Positions 28,401-37,914 of a stretch of DNA of 64,000 nt are shown here, one piece after another. Location: NCBI GenBank assembly GCA_008690995.1, contig VRMN01000008.1, forward strand, positions 1-64,000. Direction: 5' to 3'. Each line of letters starts with the position of its first letter. Positions within the stretch are counted from its first letter, which is position 1. This DNA comes from Porphyridium purpureum. Its lineage: Eukaryota; Rhodophyta; Bangiophyceae; Porphyridiales; Porphyridiaceae. The notes below the pieces were generated by a model. That model did not search any database, was not told the DNA's origin, and saw only the letters and a list, made by a program, of their open reading frames with translations. The translations under genes and the position numbers were made by a program.

Positions 28401-29882
28401 TTGCGCCTGTCTGGGTCTGTTGCGACAAGCAATATGGTTTTCTTTGATCCGAGCGGCCGCATCCGCAAGTATGACACAACATATGATATTGTATTGGAGC
28501 ACTTTTCACTGCGCCTGAGCATGTACGAGAAGCGCAAGGCCGCGATTCTGGCCGAGCTCGAAATGGAGCAGGCCAAGTTGGAGAACAAGGCGCGCTTCAT
28601 CCTCATGGTTGCCGAAGGTAAACTCAAGGTGTCCAAGCGGAGCAAGGCAGCCATCTTGGATGATTTGGTGAAGCTCAAGTTCAAGCCTTTTCCTCCACGA
28701 AGGGCTCCGGTCGCCGAGCAGACACCGGACGATGAGCAAGATGATGAAGAAGGCGACGGCAACGGCAATGTTGGGGCAGGTGCATACGATTACCTGCTTG
28801 GCATGCAACTCTGGTCGCTGACGCTTGAGAGAGTGAATGCTCTTATCCAGGAGCGTGATGCAAAGATTGCCGAGGCGCAGGCCATGCGCATGCTGTCCCC
28901 GCAAGATCTGTGGAATGCAGACTTGGATGCCTTGATGATAGCCCTAGAGCAGGATGAGCGAGAGTATGAGGAGTCCAAGAAGGCCTCTGAGGCTGCTCCT
29001 TCGAGAGGAAAATCGAAGAAGCCTGCTTCAGGGACGAGCAAGTCTTCGGGGACAGGAAAGGTCGATCTGGAGCGCGAACTGGCGACGCTGGAGCCGATTC
29101 CGGCTCCCTCTGCGCGCATGGCGGCTGTGCGCAAGTCTCGTGCAGTACCCAGCAAGATTGTGGGAGCCAAAATGACAGGCGTCTCTGGTACAGAATTGGA
29201 CATGGACAGCGCATTGGAGATGGGCATTGACGGTGTCCTGGCAGATGATGTGATGTCCATTGCCATTACAGAGAAGCATGCGAAGAAAGCTGCGCCGAAG
29301 AAAGCAGCGGGTGCCGTGTCTGAAGCCGCACCGTCCTCCGGTTTGTCTCTGTCCCAACGTCTAGTGCAACAGGCTCAGGAGAAGCATGTCGGCGTTGTGA
29401 ATCTGGTCGACGACGATGGGCTATTCTCCATGAGTTCGGTGGGCGCGGCGATTCCGATTCCCAAGGCAAAGAAAGGGCCAGGTGCTGCCAAGAAGACGGC
29501 GGCGCAGCCGAAACGGTCGCGCGCCGCTGCTGGCATGACCAAGAAGAAAGCGAATGGAGGGGCGGTCGCCGCGGCGGGGAGCAGCAGCGGCGCCGCGGTG
29601 CACGAGTCGCCATCAACCAAGACACCTGAAGCAAAGCGCACCAAGCTGAAGAAGCGCGTTGAGGTGTCCAGTGATGAAAGCGACGCGGATTTGGACGACG
29701 ACCAGCTGAGCAGCGACGAGGAAGCCAAAGTCTTGGAAGCCATTCAACGGCGCGGGGTGACGCCTGTGCAGCGTAGCAAACGCGAACGTCGCCCCACAAA
29801 GTATGCGCTTGCTCTGGATAGTGAGTCGGACGCAAGCAGCGTGGAGGGTGACGAGGACGAAGATGACTTTGTGCCAGAGTAA
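25443..29882 (+). CDS. TOP2: DNA topoisomerase II
   Basis: Protein of 1479 residues. The order is GHKL ATPase (EILVNAADHK, NNGSGIPVEMHKKEGVYVP, GRNGYGAKLANIFS), TOPRIM metal-binding domain (EGDSA with Glu451; DQDHDG at 530-535), and winged-helix cleavage domain with the active-site Tyr786 in SARYIFTRL. The coiled region follows, then a C-terminal tail rich in Lys, Ala and Asp/Glu, typical of regulatory tails. The enzyme passes one duplex through a double-strand break in another and decatenates chromosomes. I use the ATG at 25443; seven codons further upstream the frame begins with TTG. The tail carries KKxK-type nuclear signals. All core motifs are present, so the gene looks functional. Confidence 0.97.
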   Translation: MEALHPAQAGNSNQNKRLGPGQNVEEMYKKVSQLEHVLLRPDTYIGSAERVAQTMWVWDEPAGKMVYREVHYVPGLYKIFDEILVNAADHKQRDASLDTIKVDIDTENNLISVFNNGSGIPVEMHKKEGVYVPEMIFGQLLTSSNYNDSEKKVVGGRNGYGAKLANIFSTKFVVETADSARGLKYRQVFRDNMQQKEPPTVKSMGAKKEDWTRLSFSPDLAKFGATHLDTDTFALFKKRVYDIAGANPGIKVWFNGERIPIRTFKDYVNLYMHEKPDVPLVHERCGERWEVVVTASDGQFNQVSFVNSIWTIKGGTHVTHVADQIVAKLSEHIAKKSKTVAPKPFQIKSHLSIFVNCLVENPAFDSQTKETLTSKPSSFGSKCVLSEELMKKVIKSGVVENILAFAKFKQEKELSKTDGGKKIKVLGVPKLDDANKAGSRESCKCTLILTEGDSAKALAISGLSVIGRDYYGVFPLRGKLLNVREATHKQIMDNAELSNLKKILGLQQNKTYDAESVKQLRYGHVLIMTDQDHDGSHIKGLLINFLEHFWPSLLEVPGFLQEFITPIVKCTRGQDQKIFFTMPEYKTWFEAEMGSGARSRWNIKYYKGLGTSTSSEAKQYFGDLDTHLLTFKHAGSNCNQMIDLAFSKQRVADRKVWLAESEPNTFLDYARDELTYSNFINKELVLFSLADNERSIPSVVDGLKPSQRKVLFACFKRKLKTEIKVAQLAGYVSEHAAYHHGEASLMSTIVGLAQNFVGANNINLLVPSGQFGTRLQGGKDAASARYIFTRLAKVTRALFPEKDDQILEYLDEDGMRIEPKWYCPIIPLALVNGADGIGTGWSTSVPCYNPRDLVKIIRALLAVSSSTDETQLQRTIHGIDLVPWYRGFKGSVHAVENSTSFDVHGRVYRVDADTLRVVELPIRSWTSSYKEWLESNVVGAPSVGDNTQAKSAFVRDIRDLSTEDQVDFTVTVTPGSTADTEDLFKKLRLSGSVATSNMVFFDPSGRIRKYDTTYDIVLEHFSLRLSMYEKRKAAILAELEMEQAKLENKARFILMVAEGKLKVSKRSKAAILDDLVKLKFKPFPPRRAPVAEQTPDDEQDDEEGDGNGNVGAGAYDYLLGMQLWSLTLERVNALIQERDAKIAEAQAMRMLSPQDLWNADLDALMIALEQDEREYEESKKASEAAPSRGKSKKPASGTSKSSGTGKVDLERELATLEPIPAPSARMAAVRKSRAVPSKIVGAKMTGVSGTELDMDSALEMGIDGVLADDVMSIAITEKHAKKAAPKKAAGAVSEAAPSSGLSLSQRLVQQAQEKHVGVVNLVDDDGLFSMSSVGAAIPIPKAKKGPGAAKKTAAQPKRSRAAAGMTKKKANGGAVAAAGSSSGAAVHESPSTKTPEAKRTKLKKRVEVSSDESDADLDDDQLSSDEEAKVLEAIQRRGVTPVQRSKRERRPTKYALALDSESDASSVEGDEDEDDFVPE

Positions 29883-30875
29883 AGCAAGATTGCTCGCGCG
29901 CCTATTTCTCCACTTTGTTCAGCGGGGAGTGTACAGATACGGCGCCGTGCCAGCTCGACAAGCCGTTGAATACGAAGCCGTTCAGCCAATTTTCGCATCT
30001 TGTTTCCGCCTTCCAAAACAGCAATGCGTTTCAGCGCGATCGACGCGCGTTCCTCCTTGCAGCAGCGTGCTACGCCCGCAAAAGCACACCGCCTGGTGCT
30101 GCCAGCAACGAGCTGCCGGAGGGTCATTCACGTGGTCATCGTGTCGCGCGAGATGCCGCACGGACGAACGGTACGCCGAGCGTTGTTGACCCGCGTGATG
30201 TCGTTGTGAGTATGCAAGTCGCACTGCATTTCCCCCGCCGACATTCTCGCGCTCACCACCGCCGGTACCGATGCCAGCACCACCGCTGCCCGCCGCGCGT
30301 GACGGCATGATCCTCACTGAATGAATCATCGCGCTCCAGTTCTCACATTCCCACTCACACCACCACCACCATCCATCCATCCACCACGCCTTATCTCAGG
30401 GTCAAGGGTCATTCGCTCGGTTGATTCGCGCGAGGAATCTGTGTTTATATGGCCGGACGCTTACACAATACACAGCTCACTCCACGCTCCCCACCACAAC
30501 CATCCGACCGGCAGAAATTACTCACAAACATGGGCGCAGAAAAGGTCGCCGCACGAAAAACTTGAAAGCCGCGTACAGCGTTTTTTTTTTTGGTTTGGCG
30601 TCTTTCTTTCTTTTCGAGCGACTGCTCCGGCTCCACATCTGTCGGCCCCTCCCCGGGAGCAACAATCTTTTCTTTTTCTGTTCGGTCCTTTAATTTTTCC
30701 TGGATGTGTTTTTAACACTCAAAATCTGATTGATGGGTCATCGTCGTCTTTTGTAATAGAACCGAATCATACGAAGAACAAGAACGACTAGGAGAAGTAC
30801 TGGTGGTGGTGGTTGACTAGAACTGAGCCGGTAGTTGTAGTTAAGAGTAAAGAACAGCACATTGATAATAAGGCA
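29883..30875. other. Intergenic stretch between topoisomerase II and element A
   Basis: About 1 kb with no credible gene. It includes a GTGTACAGAT near 29929, a T-rich run at about 30580-30620, and a CCACCA-rich patch at about 30357-30385. The last 150 bp become A/T-richer up to the LTR of element A. It holds the 3' flank of topoisomerase II and otherwise nothing I can identify. Confidence 0.4.
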
Positions 30876-31650
30876 TGGATTAAAAGTGTTCCGGTCCGAG
30901 AGACGCCCTGGGTGTACACCCGGAGGTACGGCGTCTCGGAATTGTTTGAGGTACAGGGGCTTTTTCGCCCACGTGGTTTTTTACCCTGTACCTCTGGTTT
31001 GTGCATTGTTGTCTTTCGCCCCGAGGAGCCGGAGTCGCGTGTCCGAGGGAAGCAGGAGCCGCTTGGCGGCCGGCCAGCACCCATTGAGCCGCTTGCTGAC
31101 GTGGCTGGCTGTGGCTTCGTTCTGTGGAACGAACGGAGGAAAGCCCAGCCTTTGGGAGAAATAATTTCTCCCTTCCGCGTCAAGGACAGCAAGGACGGCG
31201 GGGTATATAATGGGCGCGGGCCTGTGCGGTTCCCCGGATTTTCTTTAGAGCGGAAGAAGGAGAGGCAAGGGAGTAGGACACAGAGAATAAAAGAGGAGTT
31301 TGTTCTTTGGTGTCGGGTGCCTGGGCGTGGTCGTCGGAAGGCGTGGGGCCTTTTGCTGAGCCTGTGTAGCAGAGCCAGCAGCACATCGTGTCTGGGGGGT
31401 TTCGGTGCTCTTAGAGCACTGAAGGCAGACGGCGGCTTTGTCCGTTACGACACCCTGCCCCTGTCGAGACCGGTGCTGTCTGTGCCGACGCGAAAGGCAA
31501 TAGTAGAGGCCCTATACGTTGGATTTTCCACGCCCCGGGTATTCGTCGTCTGTGTTGTGTGCGTCGTGTTGCTGGGGTTCGGTCATCTGAGAAGGGTTGT
31601 GTCATCCGGGCTCGTGCGCTTGTCATCATCAAGCGTGCGAGAATTTAAAG
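30876..31650 (+). repeat. 5' LTR of element A
   Basis: Direct repeat of 41521-42327. It contains a TATA-like TATATAA at 31204-31210. Near its start are two nested or adjacent inverted repeats: CCGAGAGACGCC with GGCGTCTCGG enclosing the palindrome GGGTGTACACCC (30910-30921), then GAGGTACAGGG (30948-30958) with CCCTGTACCTC (30984-30994). An in-frame stretch spans much of the LTR on both strands but shows no domain. Confidence 0.88.
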
Positions 31651-31666
31651 TGGTATCATCGCATCG
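31651..31666 (+). other. Primer-binding site of element A
   Basis: TGGTATCATCGC directly follows the 5' LTR. Initiator-Met-tRNA-type sites usually begin TGGTATCA. The same 12 bases follow the 5' LTR of element B, so both fossils point to the same tRNA primer. Confidence 0.6.
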
Positions 31667-31672
31667 GCGAAG

Positions 31673-32431
31673 ATGGATTCTGAGGGAATGAACGTGCAGG
31701 GCCTGCAGGGCGGCGCGTCGTGGATTGAAGCTTTCAACCAGCTTCATGCTCGTATCGGAGGACAAGAAATGATGATTGTGCAGCTGCAGGAGGGAAACCG
31801 CCTCTTGCAGGAGATGCTGCAGAGTGTGATGCATCAGGCATCTGTGCCAGCTGGTCCCGGCGAAACGGAAAGGACCGTTGCATCGCTGATTGGACGTAGC
31901 TTGAGGAAATACGACGGACAGCGCGACAAACTCGTTGTGAACGAGTGGTTGTCGAGGATGAAGCAAGACTTGGACATGTGCATGCCAGCTGGGGCGCTGG
32001 AGTCGCAGAAGGTGATCGTAGCGTCGCGCTTCTTTGAGAAGGATGCCGCGCTGTTGTGGGCAGCTCGCCCTGAAGAACAGAGGATGGCATTGGCCGAGTC
32101 CGGTTGGAATGCGTTCGCGAACTTCGTGCGGACGGCATTTGAGCCGCCGCAGGCATACCTGACTGCTCGAACGAACTTGTATCAGCTGAAGCAGGGCAAG
32201 ATGACTGTTGCTGAGTTTGAGCAGCGCCTGAGGATGGTGGCTCTGTCCGTGGATAATGTGACAGATGCCGAGCTCAACACCATCTTCACTCTCGGCCTGA
32301 AGGAGAAGCTTCGCCTTGAGGTGGCGCGTCAGGACACGAAGACGCTGGAAGAGTCGCTGAGGGCGGCGTTGGCTGCGGAGCAGGTTGGTAGGTTTGGAGG
32401 AGACATGAGGGAGGCTTTTCATGGCGCCTCT
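31673..32431 (+). mobile_element. Element A, upstream part of the Gag region
   Basis: This region encodes a coiled N-terminus and a capsid-like domain of the Retrotrans_gag type (blocks NLYQLKQGKMTVAEFEQRL and IFTLGLKEKLRLEV). This domain is more usual in Ty3/gypsy Gags and resembles the equivalent part of element B. Element B is inserted at the end of this stretch. The CCHC-knuckle part of the Gag region lies beyond the insertion, at about 37915-38130. Confidence 0.75.
32427..32431. repeat. Target-site duplication of element B, left copy (CCTCT)
   Basis: CCTCT immediately precedes the 5' LTR of element B and recurs immediately after its 3' LTR at 37910-37914. A 5-bp duplication is usual for Ty3/gypsy integrases and proves that B inserted into A. 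Confidence 0.85.
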
Positions 32432-32734
32432 TGTTATCCGTTCGACCCCAGTCACCTAGAACGGTTCGGTTACTCCGAAACCGGTAAGCCGTTAAACCGG
32501 TAGACCGTTTAACCGTTTCTAGAAGCTTCTAGAGGTTCCAGAACCTTCTAGACGCGCGCAGAAATGCCAATCATTTGCATTGTCATTTCTCTTGGCGCCT
32601 TGCTGTCCCTAGCGGAAGTAAGGGTATAAAAAGGCGACGCGCCTGCCCGGACTAGCCGGTCAGGTCTTGCTCGGAGACAGAAGAGGTAAGAAGAGGAAGA
32701 AGAGAGAGAGAATAAAGGCACAGCATTGGTAACA
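32432..32734 (+). repeat. 5' LTR of element B
   Basis: 303 bp, TG...CA ends, matching 37607-37909. It holds an array of heat-shock-type TTCnnGAA units (32517-32553), a TATA box TATAAAAA (32625-32632), and purine-rich sequence toward the end. A series of CCGGT/ACCGG/AACCG repeats lies in its first 90 bp. Confidence 0.93.
32517..32553 (+). promoter_or_regulatory. Heat-shock-element array in the LTR of element B
   Basis: Alternating TTC/GAA triplets with 2-bp spacers: TTC 32517, GAA 32522, TTC 32527, GAG 32532, then after one base TTC 32536, GAA 32541, TTC 32546, GAC 32551. This fits the HSF-binding consensus (nGAAnnTTCn arrays) very closely. A TATA box follows about 72 bp downstream. The same array is at 37692-37728 in the 3' LTR. 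Confidence 0.7.
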
Positions 32735-33301
32735 TTTGGTATCATCGCTGGTTACCTGGGGTTGCTCTAAGGTTCTCTTAGCGCTTCTCTGGGGTTGCCT
32801 GGGTGGGAGAGTCTGCGGGTAAGGGGGTTCGAGTAAGTCGATCCGGAGGGTGCGACGGGTGGAAGCGGGTCTCAGTCTTGGCTGTACGATAGGCCTAGGC
32901 CTTGACGGCGGACTCGCTCTCTGCCTTAGCACGTATTAGTAGGCAAGAGCCGTAACGGTCAGCCTTCACTAGGATTCATCCTAGTGTCGCACGACCACCT
33001 TTGCGAAGGTAGGCGCCGAACACCTCCATACAAGATCGCATCTATAATCCCCGCCCCAGTGCAAAGGCCCGGGCCGCTCCCCATCCAGCGCAACAGAGGA
33101 GGATTGCTGTGTGCTTTGTTGTGCGTGCATGAGAAGATTGCTGTGCGTGTGTGTGCGTGAGAGGACCGCTTCGTGTGTCGGTTTGTGTTCGTGAGGGCGA
33201 CCGAGCCCGTTCGTGGTGCGCGCAGCTGTTGGAGAAAGTGAGCATCGGAGGCTTGCTGTTTGTGTCGTTGTCGTCGTTGAGCGTGCTTTAGTCCAGAAAG
33301 C
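32735..33301 (+). mobile_element. Element B leader with primer-binding site
   Basis: TGGTATCATCGC at about 32737 is the presumed primer-binding site, two bases after the LTR. The remaining 550 bp before the Gag start show no coding domain and probably hold packaging and leader functions, as in related elements. Confidence 0.6.
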
Positions 33302-36300
33302 ATGGAGATTGATTCGGAGACGCTGGGACCACGTGGCCCGAAGGAGGCCCGTCTGATGAGGTTCGACGGGAAGCGTGACCTTCTGGTTGTGAAGACGTGG
33401 TTGTTCCAGGCGAGAAAGAAGATCTTGGGCCGGCTGTCGGAGAGCATCCACCCGGACGATTTGGAGAAACGTCTGCTTGCGGAGAGGCGTGCTGTGGACC
33501 TGGCATCAGACTATTTCGAGGGAGAGGCGCTTCATTGGTGGGTTCTGAACTGCGAGCGCTACCCGCAGGAGATCCCCACGACGTGGAATGATTTTGCTGC
33601 CCTCGTGAGTGCTCGGTTCACGCCGCAGGATTCGATCAGGCGTGCAAGGGACAAGTTGACGCGTCTTTCGCAGAAAGGCCCGGCCCATGCGTATGTGGCG
33701 GCTTTTCAGGACGCGGCACTTGTGATTCCGGACTTGTCGGACGCAGAAATGATGGACCGCTTTGTGAGGGGTCTGAAGCCCGAGGTCCGCTTGGAAGTGT
33801 ACAAGCGAGGAGTGAGCACGTTCGCGGAGGCTGCGCAGGTGGCGGTGGTCGTGGACGACGCCATTCATGCGACCCGCGGCGTGCGTGATTCAAGTGTGAG
33901 GACGCCATTTTTCGGTCGTGCAGCGCAGGAAGGACCTGTCCCGATGGAGCTGGGACATGTGCAGGGTCAGAGGCGTGTTCGTACCGAGCTCAAATGCTGG
34001 AATTGTGGAAGGCCGGGACACATCGCGAGGAAGTGTCCCGAGGCAAGGAAGACTATCCAGCAGCTGGAGGGAGACTCGCTGGAGTCAAAAAAACGAGGAG
34101 CTCGAGTAAAGAGGTTCCTCGGACAGTCAGAGGGAAAGGAGGCTCGCAGACGTTACGAGACCTCTAGGGGCGGCAATGAAGACCGCTGTGGTGGCCTTGG
34201 TAAGCCAAGGTCTGGCTGTCCGAAACCTTGTGGGCGAAACTCGAGCGCAAATCAGCCCGTGATCAAGGAACTTGGAGGGATGGGAGCTGCCATGCTTCTT
34301 CGAGTTCGAGGAAAAGTGCACAAGTCCGATGGAGAGGCCACGTTTTTGATTGACAGTGGCGCGACGGACAACTTCATGAGCGTGGACTTTGTGCTGAAAT
34401 CCGACGGCCTGAAGCATAAGGCGTCGTGGAAGAGAGATCATGTGACCCTAGCAGACGGGTCAGTATTGGAAACAGCCGGAGAAGTTTCCAATGTCAAGTT
34501 TGAACTGAGCGATGGGTACTCAGGGACCGCTACCTTTGCCATTTGCCGGATTGCGGGACAAGACGCAATCTTGGGCATGGAGTGGCTGAAGCGGGAGAAC
34601 CCAGTGATTGATTGGCAGTCTGGCATGTTGGCCTACGGAGAGAAGAAGGCCTGGAGCATGACGCAGATGCTGGTGCCACGGAAAGAGCTCCGTCGGCTGT
34701 TGAAGAGTCAGGAGGTAGAAGAGTGCTACCTCGGCGTGCTGAAAGGAAGGGAGGAGCCCTGTTCAGTGGAGCGCAAAGGAGATGACTCTGTGAGAAAGAT
34801 GCTCAAGGATTTCGAAAATCTGTTCGAGGAGCCACGTGGGCTGCCTGAGAGCCGAACAGTGGAGCATGTGATTAGGCTGAAAGATGAAAAGCCTGTGAGA
34901 GTGGGCAGGGTCTACCGACTGAGCCCTGCGGAGTTGAAAGTCCTCCGAGAGACTTTGGACGACTTGCTGGATAAAGGATTCATCCAGCCGAGTCAGAGCC
35001 CGTTTGGAGCACCCGTGCTGTTCGTGAAGAAGAAAGACGGCAGCATGAGGATGTGCGTCGATTATCGGGCGTTGAACGACGCAACTGTGAAGGACCGGTA
35101 TCCGTTGCCAAACATGGATGAGTTGCTGGATCGACTGGGCGCAGCTCATTGTTTTTCAAAGTTGGATTTGGCATCGGGATACCACCAGTTGCGTGTTCGG
35201 AGAGAGGACGTGCCGAAGACCGCGTTCCAGACCAGGTACGGACAGTTCGAGTTCCGTGTGATGCCGTTTGGTCTTTGCAACGCGCCGGCAACTTTTCAGA
35301 GGGCCATGAACGAGCTGTTTGCAGATCTGCTGGACAAGACCGTCATTGTCTACTTGGACGATATTTTGGTCTTTACCAAGGATAGGCAGTCGCATGCTGA
35401 GGTCCTGAAGGAAGTGTTGTCGCGCTTGCAAAAGGCGGGGTATCGGTTGAAGCGCAAGAAGTGCAGCTTCTTCGTTTCTGAAGTCGAATACCTGGGGAAC
35501 ATTGTCGGCAACGGTTGCGTGAAGATGGATCCACGGAAGGTGGAAGCTTTGAGAGATTGGCCAGTGCCAAAGACGGTGACGGAGTTGAGATCCTTTTTGG
35601 GAATGACAAACTGGTTTCGCAGGTTTGTCAAAGGATACTCTACCGTCGTGGCGCCGCTGACTTCGCTGTTGCAGAACGCAAAGTCGAAGAAGCAGCTGAT
35701 CGAACTGGGAGATGAAGGCAAGTCGGCCTTCGAGAAGATTGTGGGGATGTTGACGGAAGCGCCGGTGTTGGCCTTGCCAGACCCTGAAAAGCCATTTGAG
35801 GTGTACACGGACCGCTCCGAAGTCGCGGTGGGGGGGATGGCTGGCACAGGAAGGCAGACCGGTCGCGTTTACGTCAAGGAAGCTGCTGGACCGAGAGACC
35901 AGGTACAGCAGCTATGAAGGTGAGCTCATGGCCGTCATTCACTGTCTGCGAGAGTTTCGACCTTATCTGTTCGGGGCAAAGTTTGTGCTTCATACGGATC
36001 ATGAGGCGTTGAAACATTTGATGACGCAGAAGGAGCTGAATGGCCGGCAAGCACGGTGGCTGGACTTTTTAGCCGAGTTTGATATCACAATCGACTATGT
36101 GAAGGGAAAGTCGAACGTGGTAGCCGATGCTTTGTCGAGGAAGCCAGAGTTACACGCGCTAGAGTACCAGGTTCGGTGTGATGAATTTGGTGCGGGTTTC
36201 CAGGCATTCGTGGGTTCGTACTCGAGTGACCCAGACTTTGGTCCTTTGATGGGGGATTTACCGACCCACCAAGGTTTTCGAACCGAAGCCGGGCTCTTGT

Positions 36301-37487
36301 ACTTGAGGAATCGCGTTTGCGTGCCGAGGAAGTTCAGAGAGCGTGTCATGCAGCTCCACCACGATATCCCGACAGCAGGGCACCGTGGAGCGGACACGAC
36401 TTATGCATCTTTGATAACTCGCTTCTACTGGCCAAAGATGAAGCGAGACGTGAGCCGTTTTGTGAAGACTTGTCACGCATGCCAAGTGACAAAGTCTGAG
36501 AATCGGTCGTTCGGAAAGCTGAAGCCCTTGTCGATCCCAGAAGGACCTTGGGTCGACATTTCGATGGACTTTGTGACAGAGCTGCCTCGGAGCGAAGGCA
36601 GCTGTGATGCAATCATGACTGTGGTGGATCGCTATTCGAAGATGGCGCTGTTTATCCCGACGCGCAAGGACTTGACAGCAAAGCGTTGTGCTGACTTGTT
36701 CGTGAAGCACGTCGTGAGCCGTTTCGGATACCCCAAGTCAATTGTATCGGACCGAGATCCGCTGTTTACGTCCACGTTTTGGCAGCAGTTGAGCAAGCGG
36801 GTGGGCATGAAGTTGGCTATGTCTACCGCCAACCACCCGCAGACTGATGGCCAAACTGAGCGAGTGAACCGCGTGATTCGGGAAATGCTCAAGTTGATGG
36901 CGACGAATAGTGGCTGGGTGCGAGACTTGCCGTTGTACGAGTTTGCGTACAACTCTGCACCAAGCAGTGCCACTGGATTCGCGCCGTTCAAAGTGGTATA
37001 TGGAAGGGATCCTTGGTTTCCACCGAGCGAAGGGTGGAGGCCTGCGCGCGACGGACAGACGAAGGACATGGCGGAGCACTGGTTTCGCCTGTGCAAAGTC
37101 CATGAAGAAGTCCGCGACAATTTGATCGAAGCCCAAGGGAGAATGCAGAAGTTCTTCGATCGAAGCAAGGATGCCCGGGAGTTTCAAGTTGGTGATCAAG
37201 TGTTGGTCACGGCGCCGCAACTGCGGCCGAACAAGAGTGATTTGGCGGCACCAAAGTTTCTTGGTCCGGTGCCTGTCATTGAGAAGGTAAGCTCGCATGC
37301 TTACCGAGTGGTTTTGCCCGAGGGTGTGGCTTGTCATGATGTTTTTCCGATCCAACATCTGAAGCCATACTATGGACGCGAAGACTACATGGCGGGGGAA
37401 AATGATGAAGAAGTACCCGACGAAATGCCGGCGTCCGATTCTGAGCCAGACTTGTTGAAAATTATCGAAGAGTCTGACTCTGAATGA
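33302..37487 (+). mobile_element. Element B Gag-Pol coding region
   Basis: Gag occupies about 33.3-34.1 kb, with a Retrotrans_gag capsid domain and the zinc knuckle CWNCGRPGHIARKC (about 33994). The protease active site FLIDSGATDNF is at about 34346. Reverse transcriptase, with YLDDILVF at about 35350, runs about 34.9-35.5 kb. RNase H lies at about 35.8-36.1 kb. Integrase follows at about 36.35-37.35 kb, with an N-terminal HHCC module and DDE core. The acidic tail (DEEVPDEMPASDSEPD) replaces the chromodomain of chromoviruses. About one break is present. The order and motifs define Ty3/gypsy. Confidence 0.9.
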
Positions 37488-37606
37488 CTTGGGTACTGTG
37501 AGAAGTTTGCTAGGCAGAGGTTTTCTCCCGGAGCGCGGGTTCCTCGAGCCAAGAATGCAACTTAGTTTGAAGTCTCGCCGAGACGTCGAGCCAAGAGGGG
37601 GGGAGA

Positions 37607-37909
37607 TGTTATCCGTTCGACCCCAGTCACCTAGAACGGTTCGGTTACTCCGAAACCGGTAAGCCGTTAAACCGGTAGACCGTTTAACCGTTTCTAGAAG
37701 CTTCTAGAGGTTCCAGAACCTTCTAGACGCGCGCAGAAATGCCAATCATTTGCATTGTCATTTCTCTTGGCGCCTTGCTGTCCCTAGCGGAAGTAAGGGT
37801 ATAAAAAGGCGACGCGCCTGCCCGGACTAGCCGGTCAGGTCTTGCTCGGAGACAGAAGAGGTAAGAAGAGGAAGAAGAGAGAGAGAATAAAGGCACAGCA
37901 TTGGTAACA
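37607..37909 (+). repeat. 3' LTR of element B
   Basis: 303 bp, apparently identical to 32432-32734, including the heat-shock array (37692-37728) and TATA box (37800-37807). The right copy of the CCTCT duplication follows at 37910-37914. Confidence 0.93.
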
Positions 37910-37914
37910 CCTCT

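Larger units (their letters stand above)
32432..37909 (+). mobile_element. Element B: Ty3/gypsy-type LTR retrotransposon nested in element A
   Basis: A 5.48-kb element with 303-bp LTRs beginning TGTTATC and ending TAACA. The two LTRs look identical by eye, so the insertion is very recent. A primer-binding site lies just inside the 5' LTR and a purine tract (AAGAGGGGGGGAGA) just before the 3' LTR. Order is Gag with CCHC knuckle, protease, reverse transcriptase, RNase H, integrase: the Ty3/gypsy order. The integrase ends in a GPY/F-type module (KFLGPVPVIEKVSSHAYRV) followed by an acidic tail; I see no chromodomain. The coding region carries about one break, otherwise it looks whole. Confidence 0.93.

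Noticed and set aside
29883-30875. Gene between topoisomerase II and element A
   Set aside because: Several short frames on both strands, none longer than about 130 codons and none with a motif or balanced composition.
30788-31691. Frames on both strands across the LTR of element A
   Set aside because: They recur in the 3' LTR and follow LTR boundaries; no protein motif, so treated as non-coding LTR sequence.
37320-37487. Chromodomain at the end of element B integrase
   Set aside because: The tail is acidic and Ser/Glu-rich, without the aromatic cage residues or YLVKW-type strand of a chromodomain.
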